In this document: positions 6,069 to 12,786 of the stretch, in pieces | How positions within the stretch are numbered: position 1 is the stretch's first letter | Layout: each line of letters starts with the position of its first letter | Source of the DNA: an uncultured Polymorphobacter sp. | GTDB lineage: Bacteria > Pseudomonadota > Alphaproteobacteria > Sphingomonadales > Sphingomonadaceae | Direction of reading: 5' to 3' | DNA length: 15,802 nt | NCBI GenBank assembly: GCA_937894055.1 | Contig: CALDHQ010000114.1 | Location: 1 to 15,802 of the forward strand | Made by a program: the position numbers and the translations under genes | Notes under the pieces: model-generated | The model's input: only the letters and a program-made list of their open reading frames with translations | Database searches by the model: none | What the model was told of the DNA's origin: nothing

Positions 6069-7217
6069 TTACGCCGTGCGCCCTTCGACCAGGATGTAGC
6101 GCACGCCGTCGTCGCCCGCGATCGGCGTCAGCCGCACTTCGACGGGCAGCGGCGCGCCGCCCCTTTGCAGTTCGGCCGTCAACGTTTCCGCACTGCCGGC
6201 ACCAGCGCGCAAAATAGCGTCACGCAGCGGCGCGGTATCGCCGGCGCCGAGCCACGGCAGTTCCCACAGTGCGACGCCGGTAGCAATGCCGCCGCTAGTC
6301 AAGGCCGTGCCGGCGTGGTTGATTTCGAGCACCAGCCCATGCCGGTCGAGCAGCGCCAGCCCTTCGGTGGCATGGTCGAACACCGCACGCGTGCGGCGTT
6401 CGCTTTCGAGCAGGCGGTCGCGGACTTCGTTGCGCGTCGTTACATCGCGCAGATGCGCGGTATAGGTCAGCGCGCCCGCCGCCTCGACCTTGGTGATCGT
6501 CGCTTCAAGCGGGAAGGTTTCGCCCGACCGGCGCACGCCGAGCACGCCGGGGCGCTCGCTCATCATGCGTGACGCGTCGCGCGCCGCACCAAAGGCTTCG
6601 ACCTGGCGGCCATGCCCGGCGCGCGCCGCCAACGGAATCAATATCGACAGCGGCTGGCCGATGACTTCCTCGGCGCGGTAGCCGAACATGCGCTCGGCAG
6701 CGAGGTTGAACAGGATGATTTTCTGGTGCGCGTCGACCGAGACGATGGCGTCTTCGGCGACCATCAATATCCGTGCGGCGCGCAGGTTGGCATCCTTGAG
6801 CGCGGTCGCTTCGGCGCGGCGCCGGCTGTTGTCGCGCACGGTGATGAAGAAGCGGTCGCTATCCCCGACGACACCGGCGCGGACGCGGACTTCGACGGGC
6901 ATTTCATGGCCATCGGCGCGGCGCGCGATCAGGTCGACATAGCGCGCCGCAGTGGCGTCGGGCTCGGCGGCCCAGCGCGCCAGCCACGCCACCGGATCGA
7001 CGCGGCGGTCGCTCTGGCGCGGCACCAGCACGGTGATTGGCTCGCCGACGACTTCGGCGCTATCATAACCGAGCAAAGTTTCGGCGGCAGCGTTGACGAA
7101 GGTGATGCGGCCGTCAGGCGTGGCGACGATCACCGCTTCGGGCAGGCCGTCGAGCACCGTGGCGTGAAAACCCGCAATGCTGGCATCATTGGCCAAGTCG
7201 CTGGATGGTCTGGACAT
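6069..7217 (-). CDS. Triple PAS-domain protein without an output domain
   Basis: The protein has 382 residues. The start at 7217 has GAGGA eight bases upstream on the minus strand. It holds three PAS domains in tandem. PAS1 (about 15-130) has GLPEAVIVATPDGRITFVN, LLGYDSAEVVG and FFITVRDNS. PAS2 (about 148-262) has AEDAIVSVDAHQKIILFN, MFGYRAEEVIGQPL and AHLRDVTTRNE. PAS3 (about 275-382) has VFDHATEGLALLDRHGLVLEIN and YILVEGRTA. No histidine kinase, GGDEF, EAL, HTH or methyl-accepting segment follows; the chain ends as PAS3 ends, where related proteins usually continue 'DIT.R' into a kinase. It may be an adaptor or a truncated sensor. No Cys or heme-ligand motif identifies a cofactor. It follows the diiron oxygenase gene by 56 bp and is probably the third gene of the ferredoxin-oxygenase operon. 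Confidence 0.88.
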   Translation of the reverse strand: MSRPSSDLANDASIAGFHATVLDGLPEAVIVATPDGRITFVNAAAETLLGYDSAEVVGEPITVLVPRQSDRRVDPVAWLARWAAEPDATAARYVDLIARRADGHEMPVEVRVRAGVVGDSDRFFITVRDNSRRRAEATALKDANLRAARILMVAEDAIVSVDAHQKIILFNLAAERMFGYRAEEVIGQPLSILIPLAARAGHGRQVEAFGAARDASRMMSERPGVLGVRRSGETFPLEATITKVEAAGALTYTAHLRDVTTRNEVRDRLLESERRTRAVFDHATEGLALLDRHGLVLEINHAGTALTSGGIATGVALWELPWLGAGDTAPLRDAILRAGAGSAETLTAELQRGGAPLPVEVRLTPIAGDDGVRYILVEGRTA

Positions 7218-7240
7218 GACGGCTTTCCTCGGGTGGTGCA

Positions 7241-7266
7241 CCGGCGCGGCCCGCAAGCCGCGCCGG
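7241..7266. promoter_or_regulatory. Strong hairpin between the oxygenase and PAS genes
   Basis: CCGGCGCGGC (7241-7250) pairs perfectly with GCCGCGCCGG (7257-7266) around a six-base loop. It sits wholly in the 56-bp gap between the oxygenase stop (7274) and the PAS start (7217). No T tract follows on the minus strand, so it looks less like a full terminator than a processing or attenuation structure that could lower PAS expression relative to the upstream genes. Confidence 0.6.
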
Positions 7267-7273
7267 CGACCGT

Positions 7274-8365
7274 TTAAGCGGCGACCGGGTGGCCGCCCTC
7301 CATTGCCTGCAGGACGCGCAGGTCTTCAAAGATCGGGATACCGACCTCCTCGTACTTCTGGCGCGCCAGCGGCGTCAGCAGCCCGACGCGGGCGAGCGCC
7401 GGCAGCATCAGGTCCTTGAGCGAGTGGATCTGCCCCGGCGGCAGCGTCTGTTCGATGCCGTCGGCGGCGGCGGCCTCGACGCCCTTGAAGAAGTCCTCAT
7501 GCTCGATGCCGCTGTTGTCGAGCACCTGCAGGAAGCCCGGGTCGACACGGCTGGCGAGCGTGCCGGCAGTGCCGCCATGCGCCAGAATGTTGACGGCCTG
7601 GAACGCGAAATCGGCGAGGTCCTCGACCTCGTCGGGGTGCAGCCGCGCGATGACCGGTTCAAGGTACGAATGGCCGAACGACACGTGGCGCGATTCGTCG
7701 CGCATGACGTTGAACGTCAGCTTCTTGAGCAGGTCGCATTGCGTCGTGCGGTACATGTTGTTGAACGCCCCGAGCGCCAGCCCTTCGACGATCATGTTCA
7801 TGCCGATCATGACCTTTTCGTAGCGGTCGGCCTTGAGCGTCGCGTCGATCAGCGCCTTGAGCCACAGCGACATCGGATAGACGATGGCGATCTTGTCGCA
7901 ATATCTGGCGTAGACCTCGACATGGCGCGCCTCGTCCATCGTCTGCGTCGCGGCATACAGCTTGGCGGTCGCGTCAGGCACCGAATGCGTGACGCAGGCC
8001 GCGGTCATCAGCGCGCCCTGCTCGCCGTGCAGGAACTGCGACAGCAATTGCGCCGTCGAATGCGCGGTGAAGGTTTCCTGCTGCGACTTCGACAGTTTCT
8101 TGAAGAACGGCATGCGGTGATAGATGTCGTTGGCATCGTTGATCAGCGGCTTCGACGGATCGACGACGGTGTCCCACGGCAGCAGCTCGTCCGAATCCCA
8201 CTGGTTCTGCTTGGCGCGCTTGTACAGGTCTTCGACCTTGTCGCCCGACATCAGGTATTTGAACGTCCAGGCGATATCCATCGGCGTCCGGTAGATGTCG
8301 TCGGGGTTCATGTTGACCTTCCAGTCCGAACCGGAAGTGCCGAGGTCTTTTTGGTGCACGTTCAT
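7274..8365 (-). CDS. Ferritin-like diiron oxygenase, function unknown
   Basis: The protein has 363 residues. The start at 8365 has GGGAGA six bases upstream. The six-ligand diiron signature is complete: E115 (LHGEQGAL), E145 and H148 (MDEARHVEV), E194 (MIVEGLALG), E224 and H227 (RDESRHVSFG). This is E...ExxH...E...ExxH, with 30 residues between glutamates in both halves. Helical context and motifs resemble R2-like and multicomponent monooxygenase large subunits and AurF-type N-oxygenases, but I cannot place it in a named subfamily. It would activate O2 at a diiron centre and needs two external electrons. The ferredoxin gene 17 bp upstream is the obvious donor. No companion beta or effector subunit is visible, so it may work alone. 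Expression probably starts at the FNR-box promoter before the ferredoxin gene. I considered the Mg-protoporphyrin cyclase AcsF but saw no match to its motifs. Confidence 0.8.
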   Translation of the reverse strand: MNVHQKDLGTSGSDWKVNMNPDDIYRTPMDIAWTFKYLMSGDKVEDLYKRAKQNQWDSDELLPWDTVVDPSKPLINDANDIYHRMPFFKKLSKSQQETFTAHSTAQLLSQFLHGEQGALMTAACVTHSVPDATAKLYAATQTMDEARHVEVYARYCDKIAIVYPMSLWLKALIDATLKADRYEKVMIGMNMIVEGLALGAFNNMYRTTQCDLLKKLTFNVMRDESRHVSFGHSYLEPVIARLHPDEVEDLADFAFQAVNILAHGGTAGTLASRVDPGFLQVLDNSGIEHEDFFKGVEAAAADGIEQTLPPGQIHSLKDLMLPALARVGLLTPLARQKYEEVGIPIFEDLRVLQAMEGGHPVAA

Positions 8366-8382
8366 GGTGGTTCTCCCAAGGT

Positions 8383-8703
8383 TTAGTATTGGCGGGCGGG
8401 CGTGCGGACGATCAGTCCATCGACGTTGTCATCGACCTTGATCTGGCAGCTCAACCGGCTGTCGGCGGTGACATCAAAGGCGAAGTCGAGCATCGCCTCC
8501 TCGAGTTCCTCGATGGGTGGCAGGCGGTCGCGCCACGTCGGATCGACATAGACATGGCAGGTCGCGCAGGCGCAGGCGCCGCCGCAATCGCCATCAATGC
8601 CGGGAATGGTAAAGCGCTTGGCGCCGTCCATGACCGACAGCCCGTTGGGCACATCGACATGATGTTCGGTACCGCCGTGCTCGATATAGGTAATCTGCGC
8701 CAT
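8383..8703 (-). CDS. [2Fe-2S] ferredoxin, adrenodoxin type
   Basis: The protein has 106 residues. The start at 8703 has GGAAGG five bases upstream. The cluster ligands follow the vertebrate/bacterial adrenodoxin pattern C-x5-C-x2-C...C: C40, C46, C49 ([17 protein letters not shown]) and C86 (DSRLSCQI). C44 is an additional cysteine inside the loop. The acidic helix after the cluster loop ([14 protein letters not shown]) is the partner-recognition face known in this family. Such ferredoxins carry single electrons from a ferredoxin reductase to P450s or other oxygenases. No ferredoxin reductase gene is in the window. It is first in a minus-strand operon with the diiron oxygenase (17-bp gap) and PAS gene, behind an FNR box, so its likely client is that oxygenase. 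Confidence 0.93.
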   Translation of the reverse strand: MAQITYIEHGGTEHHVDVPNGLSVMDGAKRFTIPGIDGDCGGACACATCHVYVDPTWRDRLPPIEELEEAMLDFAFDVTADSRLSCQIKVDDNVDGLIVRTPARQY

Positions 8704-8726
8704 ACCAGCCTTCCATCCCCGCAATG

Positions 8727-8732
8727 AGTGTA
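8727..8732 (-). promoter_or_regulatory. Candidate -10 element of the ferredoxin-oxygenase operon
   Basis: TACACT on the minus strand predicts a transcript start near 8720, giving a 17-base leader that contains the GGAAGG ribosome site. With that start, the FNR box is centred at -41.5, the spacing known for class II FNR activation. The agreement in spacing is the support; the start itself is inferred. Confidence 0.55.
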
Positions 8733-8754
8733 GGCGAGTCGCTCGGCGGCAACA

Positions 8755-8768
8755 TTGATGCAGATCAA
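8755..8768. promoter_or_regulatory. Perfect FNR/FixK-type operator
   Basis: TTGATGCAGATCAA matches the consensus TTGAT-N4-ATCAA exactly and is symmetric. It lies between the divergent ferredoxin (start 8703) and FNR-like (start 8814) genes, at 8755-8768. The neighbouring regulator has the recognition helix known to read this site, so autoregulation and control of the ferredoxin operon are both expected. Confidence 0.88.
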
Positions 8769-8801
8769 CATGCAAAACTGGCAATCGCGCGCGCCTGCGC
8801 C

Positions 8802-8807
8802 TACATA
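8802..8807 (+). promoter_or_regulatory. Possible -10 element of the FNR-like gene
   Basis: TACATA lies seven bases before the ATG at 8814, so a start of transcription would fall at or next to the start codon. That would make the message leaderless, consistent with the absence of a ribosome site. The FNR box would then be centred near -52, not a standard activating position. Confidence 0.3.
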
Positions 8808-8813
8808 GCCGTA

Positions 8814-9512
8814 ATGGAATCGCCGCTCCCGACATCGCCGTGTGCCGATTGCGCGATGCGCAACCAGGTGCTGTGCGCGGCGCTCGACGACGATGAACTG
8901 CTCAAGCTCAGCCAGATCGGCCACAAAAAGCGCTTCACCCGCGGCGAGACGATCATCCGCGCCGGCAGCGTCAGCCCGATCTTCGCCAACATCGTGTCGG
9001 GCGTGCTCAAGCTGGCGCGCACCACTGGTGACGGCCGCGAAGCCATTGTCGGGTTGCTGTTTCCCGCCGATTTCGTCGGCCGGCTGTTCGGGGTGCGCAC
9101 CGACACCGATGTTACTGCGCTGACCGATGTCGAGCTGTGCGTCTACCCGCGCCAGAATTTCGAAGCGGCGCTGACCGACCTCGCCAAGCTTGAACGCCAG
9201 CTGCTGGCGAGCACGCTCGAGGCACTCGACTTCACCCGCGAATGGATGGTGCTGCTCGGGCGCAAATCCGCCGAAGAACGCGTCGCCAGTTTTCTGCTGG
9301 CGATGGAGCAGCGACTCAAGGCCGCACCCGGCGCGGCGTTCGACCTGCCGCTGACGCGTGCGCAGATTGCCGATGTGCTCGGGCTGACGATTGAAACCGT
9401 CAGCCGGCAGATGACGCGGCTCAAGGCGGCCGGCGTCATCGAAATGGCCTCGGTGCGTTCGGTGCGCATCATCGCCGCCGATGGTTTGCGCGACCGCGCC
9501 GAAGTCGCCTGA
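8814..9512 (+). CDS. Crp/Fnr-family oxygen-sensing regulator, FNR/FnrL type
   Basis: The protein has 232 residues. It has four cysteines placed as in FNR: C10, C13 and C21 near the N-terminus ([12 protein letters not shown]) and C109 in the sensory barrel (DVELCVYPR). These would hold an oxygen-labile [4Fe-4S] cluster. The cyclic-nucleotide-fold domain spans about 25-140, followed by a dimer helix and an HTH at about 180-203. The HTH contains E194, S197 and R198 (IETVSRQM), the residues that in FNR read TTGAT. The start at 8814 is preferred over the in-frame ATG at 8724 because the longer version would place the perfect FNR box inside the coding region and add an unrelated N-terminus. There is no clear ribosome site at 8814. 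It is divergent from the ferredoxin operon and 43 bp upstream of a flavin reductase gene. Confidence 0.93.
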   Translation: MESPLPTSPCADCAMRNQVLCAALDDDELLKLSQIGHKKRFTRGETIIRAGSVSPIFANIVSGVLKLARTTGDGREAIVGLLFPADFVGRLFGVRTDTDVTALTDVELCVYPRQNFEAALTDLAKLERQLLASTLEALDFTREWMVLLGRKSAEERVASFLLAMEQRLKAAPGAAFDLPLTRAQIADVLGLTIETVSRQMTRLKAAGVIEMASVRSVRIIAADGLRDRAEVA

Positions 9513-9555
9513 CGGCGATTTGCAGCCACCCGCCAGTTGCTTTAACGACGCTGCC

Positions 9556-10077
9556 ATGGACACCCCCGCACCGATTGACACGATAGACGCCGCCGGACCG
9601 TTCGAGCCGCGGACGTTGCGCGATGCGTTCGGCTGCTTTGCCACCGGCGTCACCGTCATCACCGGGCGTGGTGCCGATGGTGTCAGTGTCGGGCTGACGG
9701 CGAACAGCTTCACGTCGCTGTCGCTCGATCCGCCGCTGCTGCTGTTCTGCCCGGCGAAAACCGCGTCGGCGCTGCCGGTGCTGCGCGCCACCGGCCGCTT
9801 CGCGGTCAATGTGCTGCACCGCGAATCCGAAGCGGTCGCCAACCGTTTTGCCGCGCGCAATGTCGATCGCTTCGCCGATGCGGTGTGGGAGGATTGGGAC
9901 GGGCTGCCGATCCTGTCGGACGCGCTCGCCAGTTTTGCCTGCAGCCTGCACGCCGAACATGACGGCGGCGACCACATCATCATGGTCGGCCGCATCGAGC
10001 GCCTGCGCTACGAACATGCGCGCGACCCGCTGCTCTACCTCAAGGGCCGCTACCGGCGGGTCCACGCGCCGCAATGA
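9556..10077 (+). CDS. Flavin reductase family protein (HpaC-like, FMN-binding split barrel)
   Basis: The protein has 173 residues. The start at 9556 avoids overlap with the regulator gene and gives a normal N-terminus; the ribosome site is weak. Family motifs in order are LRDAFGCFATGVTVIT near the start, GLTANSFTSLSLDPPLLLF (about 46-64, FMN binding), FAVNVLHRES, GDHIIMVGRIE (about 138-148) and the closing PLLYLKGRYRRV. Such proteins use NAD(P)H to reduce FMN or FAD, usually supplying a partner monooxygenase. No flavin-dependent monooxygenase is present; the nearest oxygenase is the diiron protein across the divergent promoter, which normally takes electrons from ferredoxin. The link is therefore uncertain. 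It is followed after 12 bp by the flippase gene. Confidence 0.9.
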   Translation: MDTPAPIDTIDAAGPFEPRTLRDAFGCFATGVTVITGRGADGVSVGLTANSFTSLSLDPPLLLFCPAKTASALPVLRATGRFAVNVLHRESEAVANRFAARNVDRFADAVWEDWDGLPILSDALASFACSLHAEHDGGDHIIMVGRIERLRYEHARDPLLYLKGRYRRVHAPQ

Positions 10078-10089
10078 CGCGCTGACGTC

Positions 10090-11535
10090 ATGAGCGATAC
10101 TGCCGATACCGACCTGCTGGCGCGCGGCGGGCGCGTCAGTTTTGGCGGCTTCCTGCTGCGCCTCGGCGCGCGCCTGCCGTTCCTGTTTATTGCCGGGCGC
10201 ATGTACGGCGCCGAAGCGCTCGGGCTGTTTGCCTATGCGACGATGGTCATCGAACTGATGGCGCAACTCGCCACGCTCGGATTGAAGCGCGGCCTCGCCG
10301 CCGAGTTAGCCGAAGGCGCGCTGCCCGAACCGCAGATTGTCGCCGATGCACTGCTGCTGGCGTGGATTGCGGCGATCGCCGGCGCGCTGCTGCTATATGC
10401 GGTGCCGGGTATCGTGTTTCCCAACGGCGGCGGTGGCGGTTTCGACCGCATCCTGCCGCTGATGGCGGTGGCGATTGTCACCTCCGACGTGGCGATTGCC
10501 GCGATGGCGTTCCGCAACCGCCTCGGCGTCGCGGTGGTGGCGCGCTCGGTGGTCGAGCCCTGGACGCTGGCGATTGTCGCGTTGCTCATGGCGTTCACCC
10601 CGCTCAAACGCGACGGGCTGCTGATTGCCTATGCTGCATCGATGGTTGCGGCGATGGTGGCCAGTATGCGGCCGCTGCTGCGCGAATTCGGCTGGCCGTC
10701 AGGGTGGTCGCCGCACTGGCGCCGGCTGTTCGAACTGGCGCGCGCCAACCTGCCGCTGGCGGGTGCCGACGCCGCCGAATGGGGCTCGCGGCGGCTCGAC
10801 ATCTTCATCCTCGGGCGCTTTGCCAGCGCCGAAGTCGTCGGCATCTATTTCATCGCGCAGCAAATCGCCACGCTACCCGGCAAGCTCAAGAGCAGCTTCG
10901 ATTCGATCCTCGCACCGGTCGTCACGCGGACGCTCGCGGTCGGCGACACCGCCGGCGTTGCCGCGCATATCCGCCAGGTCGGCTTCTGGATTGCCGCAGC
11001 CCAGCTCGGCGCCGGCCTCGCACTGGGCTTCACCGGAGAGGCCAGCCTCGCGATGTTCGGCGCGACATTTGCGGCGGGCACCGGCGTGCTGGCGCTGCTG
11101 CTGCTGGTCGAATTTTTCGGCGCGCAGGCGGCGATTTCGGAAACCGCGCTGATCTATCTGCGCCGCAAATCGAACCTCGTGCTGTCGATCGCCGGGCTGT
11201 TGCTGCAGACCGGCATCACGCTGTGGCTGGTGCCGATTTACGGCGGTGTCGGTGCGGCGGCGGGGCTGGCGATTGCCGCGTTGTTCCTGGCGCTGACCAA
11301 ATCCGAACTGCTGCGCCGCGTGCTCGACACGCCGGTCATCGGCTGGCGCTGGTCGCTGCTGGTGGCGGCGCTGCCCGCGATACTCGTCGGGTTGGCGGTG
11401 CAACAATTGCACGGGCTGGTGCAGCTGCTTGTCGGCATTCCGCTGGTGCTTGGCGTGTACGCCGCCGTCATCTGGACGGTCGGCTTCCGCGGCCCCGACC
11501 GTTTGCTGTTCGTGCGCGGCAAGGGGCTCGGCTAG
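10090..11535 (+). CDS. Polysaccharide/lipid-linked sugar flippase, MOP superfamily (Wzx-like)
   Basis: The 481-residue protein is very hydrophobic, with about 12 to 14 predicted membrane segments spread along its length. The N-terminal RVSFGGFLLRLGARLPFLFIAGRMYGAEALGLFAYATM pattern, seen in pieces at about 14-51, is typical of Wzx/RfbX-like proteins that flip lipid-linked saccharides across the inner membrane. A cytosolic stretch (about 195-220) separates the two halves, and the second half restarts with ANLPLAGADAAEWGSRRLDIFILGRF. There is no glycosyltransferase or polymerase nearby, so the saccharide is unknown. The start is 12 bp after the flavin reductase stop, so it is probably co-transcribed with it. 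Its TAG stop overlaps the stop of the convergent minus-strand gene by 3 bp. Confidence 0.82.
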   Translation: MSDTADTDLLARGGRVSFGGFLLRLGARLPFLFIAGRMYGAEALGLFAYATMVIELMAQLATLGLKRGLAAELAEGALPEPQIVADALLLAWIAAIAGALLLYAVPGIVFPNGGGGGFDRILPLMAVAIVTSDVAIAAMAFRNRLGVAVVARSVVEPWTLAIVALLMAFTPLKRDGLLIAYAASMVAAMVASMRPLLREFGWPSGWSPHWRRLFELARANLPLAGADAAEWGSRRLDIFILGRFASAEVVGIYFIAQQIATLPGKLKSSFDSILAPVVTRTLAVGDTAGVAAHIRQVGFWIAAAQLGAGLALGFTGEASLAMFGATFAAGTGVLALLLLVEFFGAQAAISETALIYLRRKSNLVLSIAGLLLQTGITLWLVPIYGGVGAAAGLAIAALFLALTKSELLRRVLDTPVIGWRWSLLVAALPAILVGLAVQQLHGLVQLLVGIPLVLGVYAAVIWTVGFRGPDRLLFVRGKGLG

Positions 11536-12182
11536 CGCGCCTTCGCGGGTAGCGCCGCCGCCATCGTCGCGAGTTCGGCCGTGGTCATGTCGTCACGGAA
11601 CGGCTGCCTGGGCACCGGGCAGCTATCGACGCGCTGCGGGCGCGGCTGGCGGTCACGGGTATCGTTGACATAGCATTCGTCGAACACCGAACAGTAGCAA
11701 ATGCGCGCCTTGATGGCGCCGGCGCCCTGCAACAACGTCTCGACATAGCGCACGCCATCGGTCGCGGTCAGCGTCACCAGCATCTGCTTTTGCTGCGCGC
11801 CGATGACAAAGCCGCTGACACTGGCGCTTTCGACCTTGAACGCGGCGCTGCCGCCGAGCGCCTGCACCAGCGCCGCGATATCGGCAAGCGGCGCATCACG
11901 ATACCACAGTTCAAGCGTCTCGACGCGCGCCGGACCGATGCCGTTGTTGTCGAGCTGCAGCTTCAATTCGGCACCGGTGGCGCCACGCCGGTCGACAATC
12001 GTGTCGAATTCAATGTTGGGCCAGCTGTTCGCCGCGACCAGCTTTTCCATCGCGCGCCCGTGCTGGATACCAAGCCAAAGCGATACCAGCGAAATGATGA
12101 ACGCCGACCCGCCGAGCGCCATGTCGAGCCAGCCCTTGCCCGAAGGGTGCGCGTGCGGCGTATGGACTTCGGGGGCTTCCAT
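11532..12182 (-). CDS. One-TM protein of unknown function with C-terminal cysteines
   Basis: I do not recognise this 216-residue protein. A short histidine-rich N-terminus (residues 1-18) precedes one membrane segment at about 21-40 (MALGGSAFIISLVSLWLGIQ). A predicted beta-rich domain follows (about 56-165), with NIEFDTIVDRRG, ELKLQLDNNGIGPARVETLELWY and VTLTATDGVRYVE; the NNGIGPA turn recurs in membrane-anchored immunoglobulin-like domains. Four cysteines cluster near the end: C162, C164, C170 (ICYCSVFDECYV) and C188. If the soluble part is periplasmic these could be disulfides. The start at 12182 has GAAGG upstream on the minus strand, 12 bp after the DUF2721 stop, so the two are probably co-expressed. 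Confidence 0.8.
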   Translation of the reverse strand: MEAPEVHTPHAHPSGKGWLDMALGGSAFIISLVSLWLGIQHGRAMEKLVAANSWPNIEFDTIVDRRGATGAELKLQLDNNGIGPARVETLELWYRDAPLADIAALVQALGGSAAFKVESASVSGFVIGAQQKQMLVTLTATDGVRYVETLLQGAGAIKARICYCSVFDECYVNDTRDRQPRPQRVDSCPVPRQPFRDDMTTAELATMAAALPAKAR

Positions 12183-12194
12183 GGCGGGCCTTCG

Positions 12195-12641
12195 CTATTG
12201 CAGTTCGTCGGCCTCGCCGTAGCCGATGCGCGCTTCCTGCGCGAAGCGGAGCAGCGCGAAGCCCAGAAACACCGTCGCGACAATGAACAGCATGCCCGCA
12301 CCATAGGCGTAGTGAAAGCCCATGAACTCGGTCACGAACAACACCGCCAGCAGCAGCGTCGCGCAGATGCCGGCGCGCAATGCCGCAACCATGCCGCTGT
12401 GCAAATAGCGCGCGCGCCGACGCAGGCGCTCAATGTCGGCCTTCAGATGCGCGCGCGTCGCGTCGCTTTCGTCGATGGCGTTGAGGCTGCGGACGCGGTC
12501 GGTGACCGCGCCCAGCCGCGACGACATCAGCGACACGAACGCGGCAACCGAACCCAGGAAAAACGTCGGCGCTGCCGCTGCCGAGAAGATCTGCGACAGC
12601 CGCTGCGCGTCGGGTATGAACTGTGGCACTTCAAACAACAT
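12195..12641 (-). CDS. DUF2721-family membrane protein
   Basis: The protein has 148 residues. The start at 12641 has GGGGGA five bases upstream on the minus strand. The sequence fits DUF2721: a first membrane segment (about 22-40, APTFFLGSVAAFVSLMSSRL) followed by RLGAVTDRVRSLN, a charged coiled linker (about 58-78, LKADIERLRRRARYL), and two more segments (about 88-108 and 113-132). The function of the family is not known. It probably forms a two-gene unit with the downstream one-TM protein, which suggests a joint membrane role, but nothing more specific can be said. Confidence 0.85.
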   Translation of the reverse strand: MLFEVPQFIPDAQRLSQIFSAAAAPTFFLGSVAAFVSLMSSRLGAVTDRVRSLNAIDESDATRAHLKADIERLRRRARYLHSGMVAALRAGICATLLLAVLFVTEFMGFHYAYGAGMLFIVATVFLGFALLRFAQEARIGYGEADELQ

Positions 12642-12698
12642 GGCATCCCCCTGAATCCAGCGTCGCTTTGGTGCCGGAAGCTGGGAGAGGATTCAAGG

Positions 12699-12784
12699 GC
12701 CTCCGGCGGGCAGGCCTGAGGCCTGCACCCATTTGAAGAGCGCCAAACAATCGGGTGCAGGCCTCAGGCCTGCCCGCCGGAGGC
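12699..12784. repeat. Inverted pair of family B hairpin repeats
   Basis: The arms 12699-12730 and 12753-12784 are exact 32-bp reverse complements with a 22-bp loop. Each arm also contains a complete small hairpin, GCAGGCCT-G-AGGCCTGC. The right arm begins, read on the minus strand, directly after the purH stop. The unit fills the gap between purH and the DUF2721 gene and is a plausible terminator for purH. The third copy is at 3896-3929. Confidence 0.92.
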
Positions 12785-12786
12785 TC

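Noticed and set aside
7274..8365. Identification of the diiron protein as the Mg-protoporphyrin cyclase AcsF
   Set aside because: The shared feature is only the general diiron ligand pattern; AcsF-type surrounding motifs and any bacteriochlorophyll genes are absent.
8724..8813. Longer N-terminus for the FNR-like protein (30 extra residues from ATG 8724)
   Set aside because: It would bury the perfect FNR box and both predicted promoters in coding sequence, and the extra residues do not resemble the family; FNR proteins have their cysteine cluster close to the N-terminus, as with the 8814 start.
8451..9995. Minus-strand open frame of over 500 codons across the regulator and flavin reductase genes
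   Set aside because: Composition is that of an antisense shadow, and it overlaps three well-supported genes.
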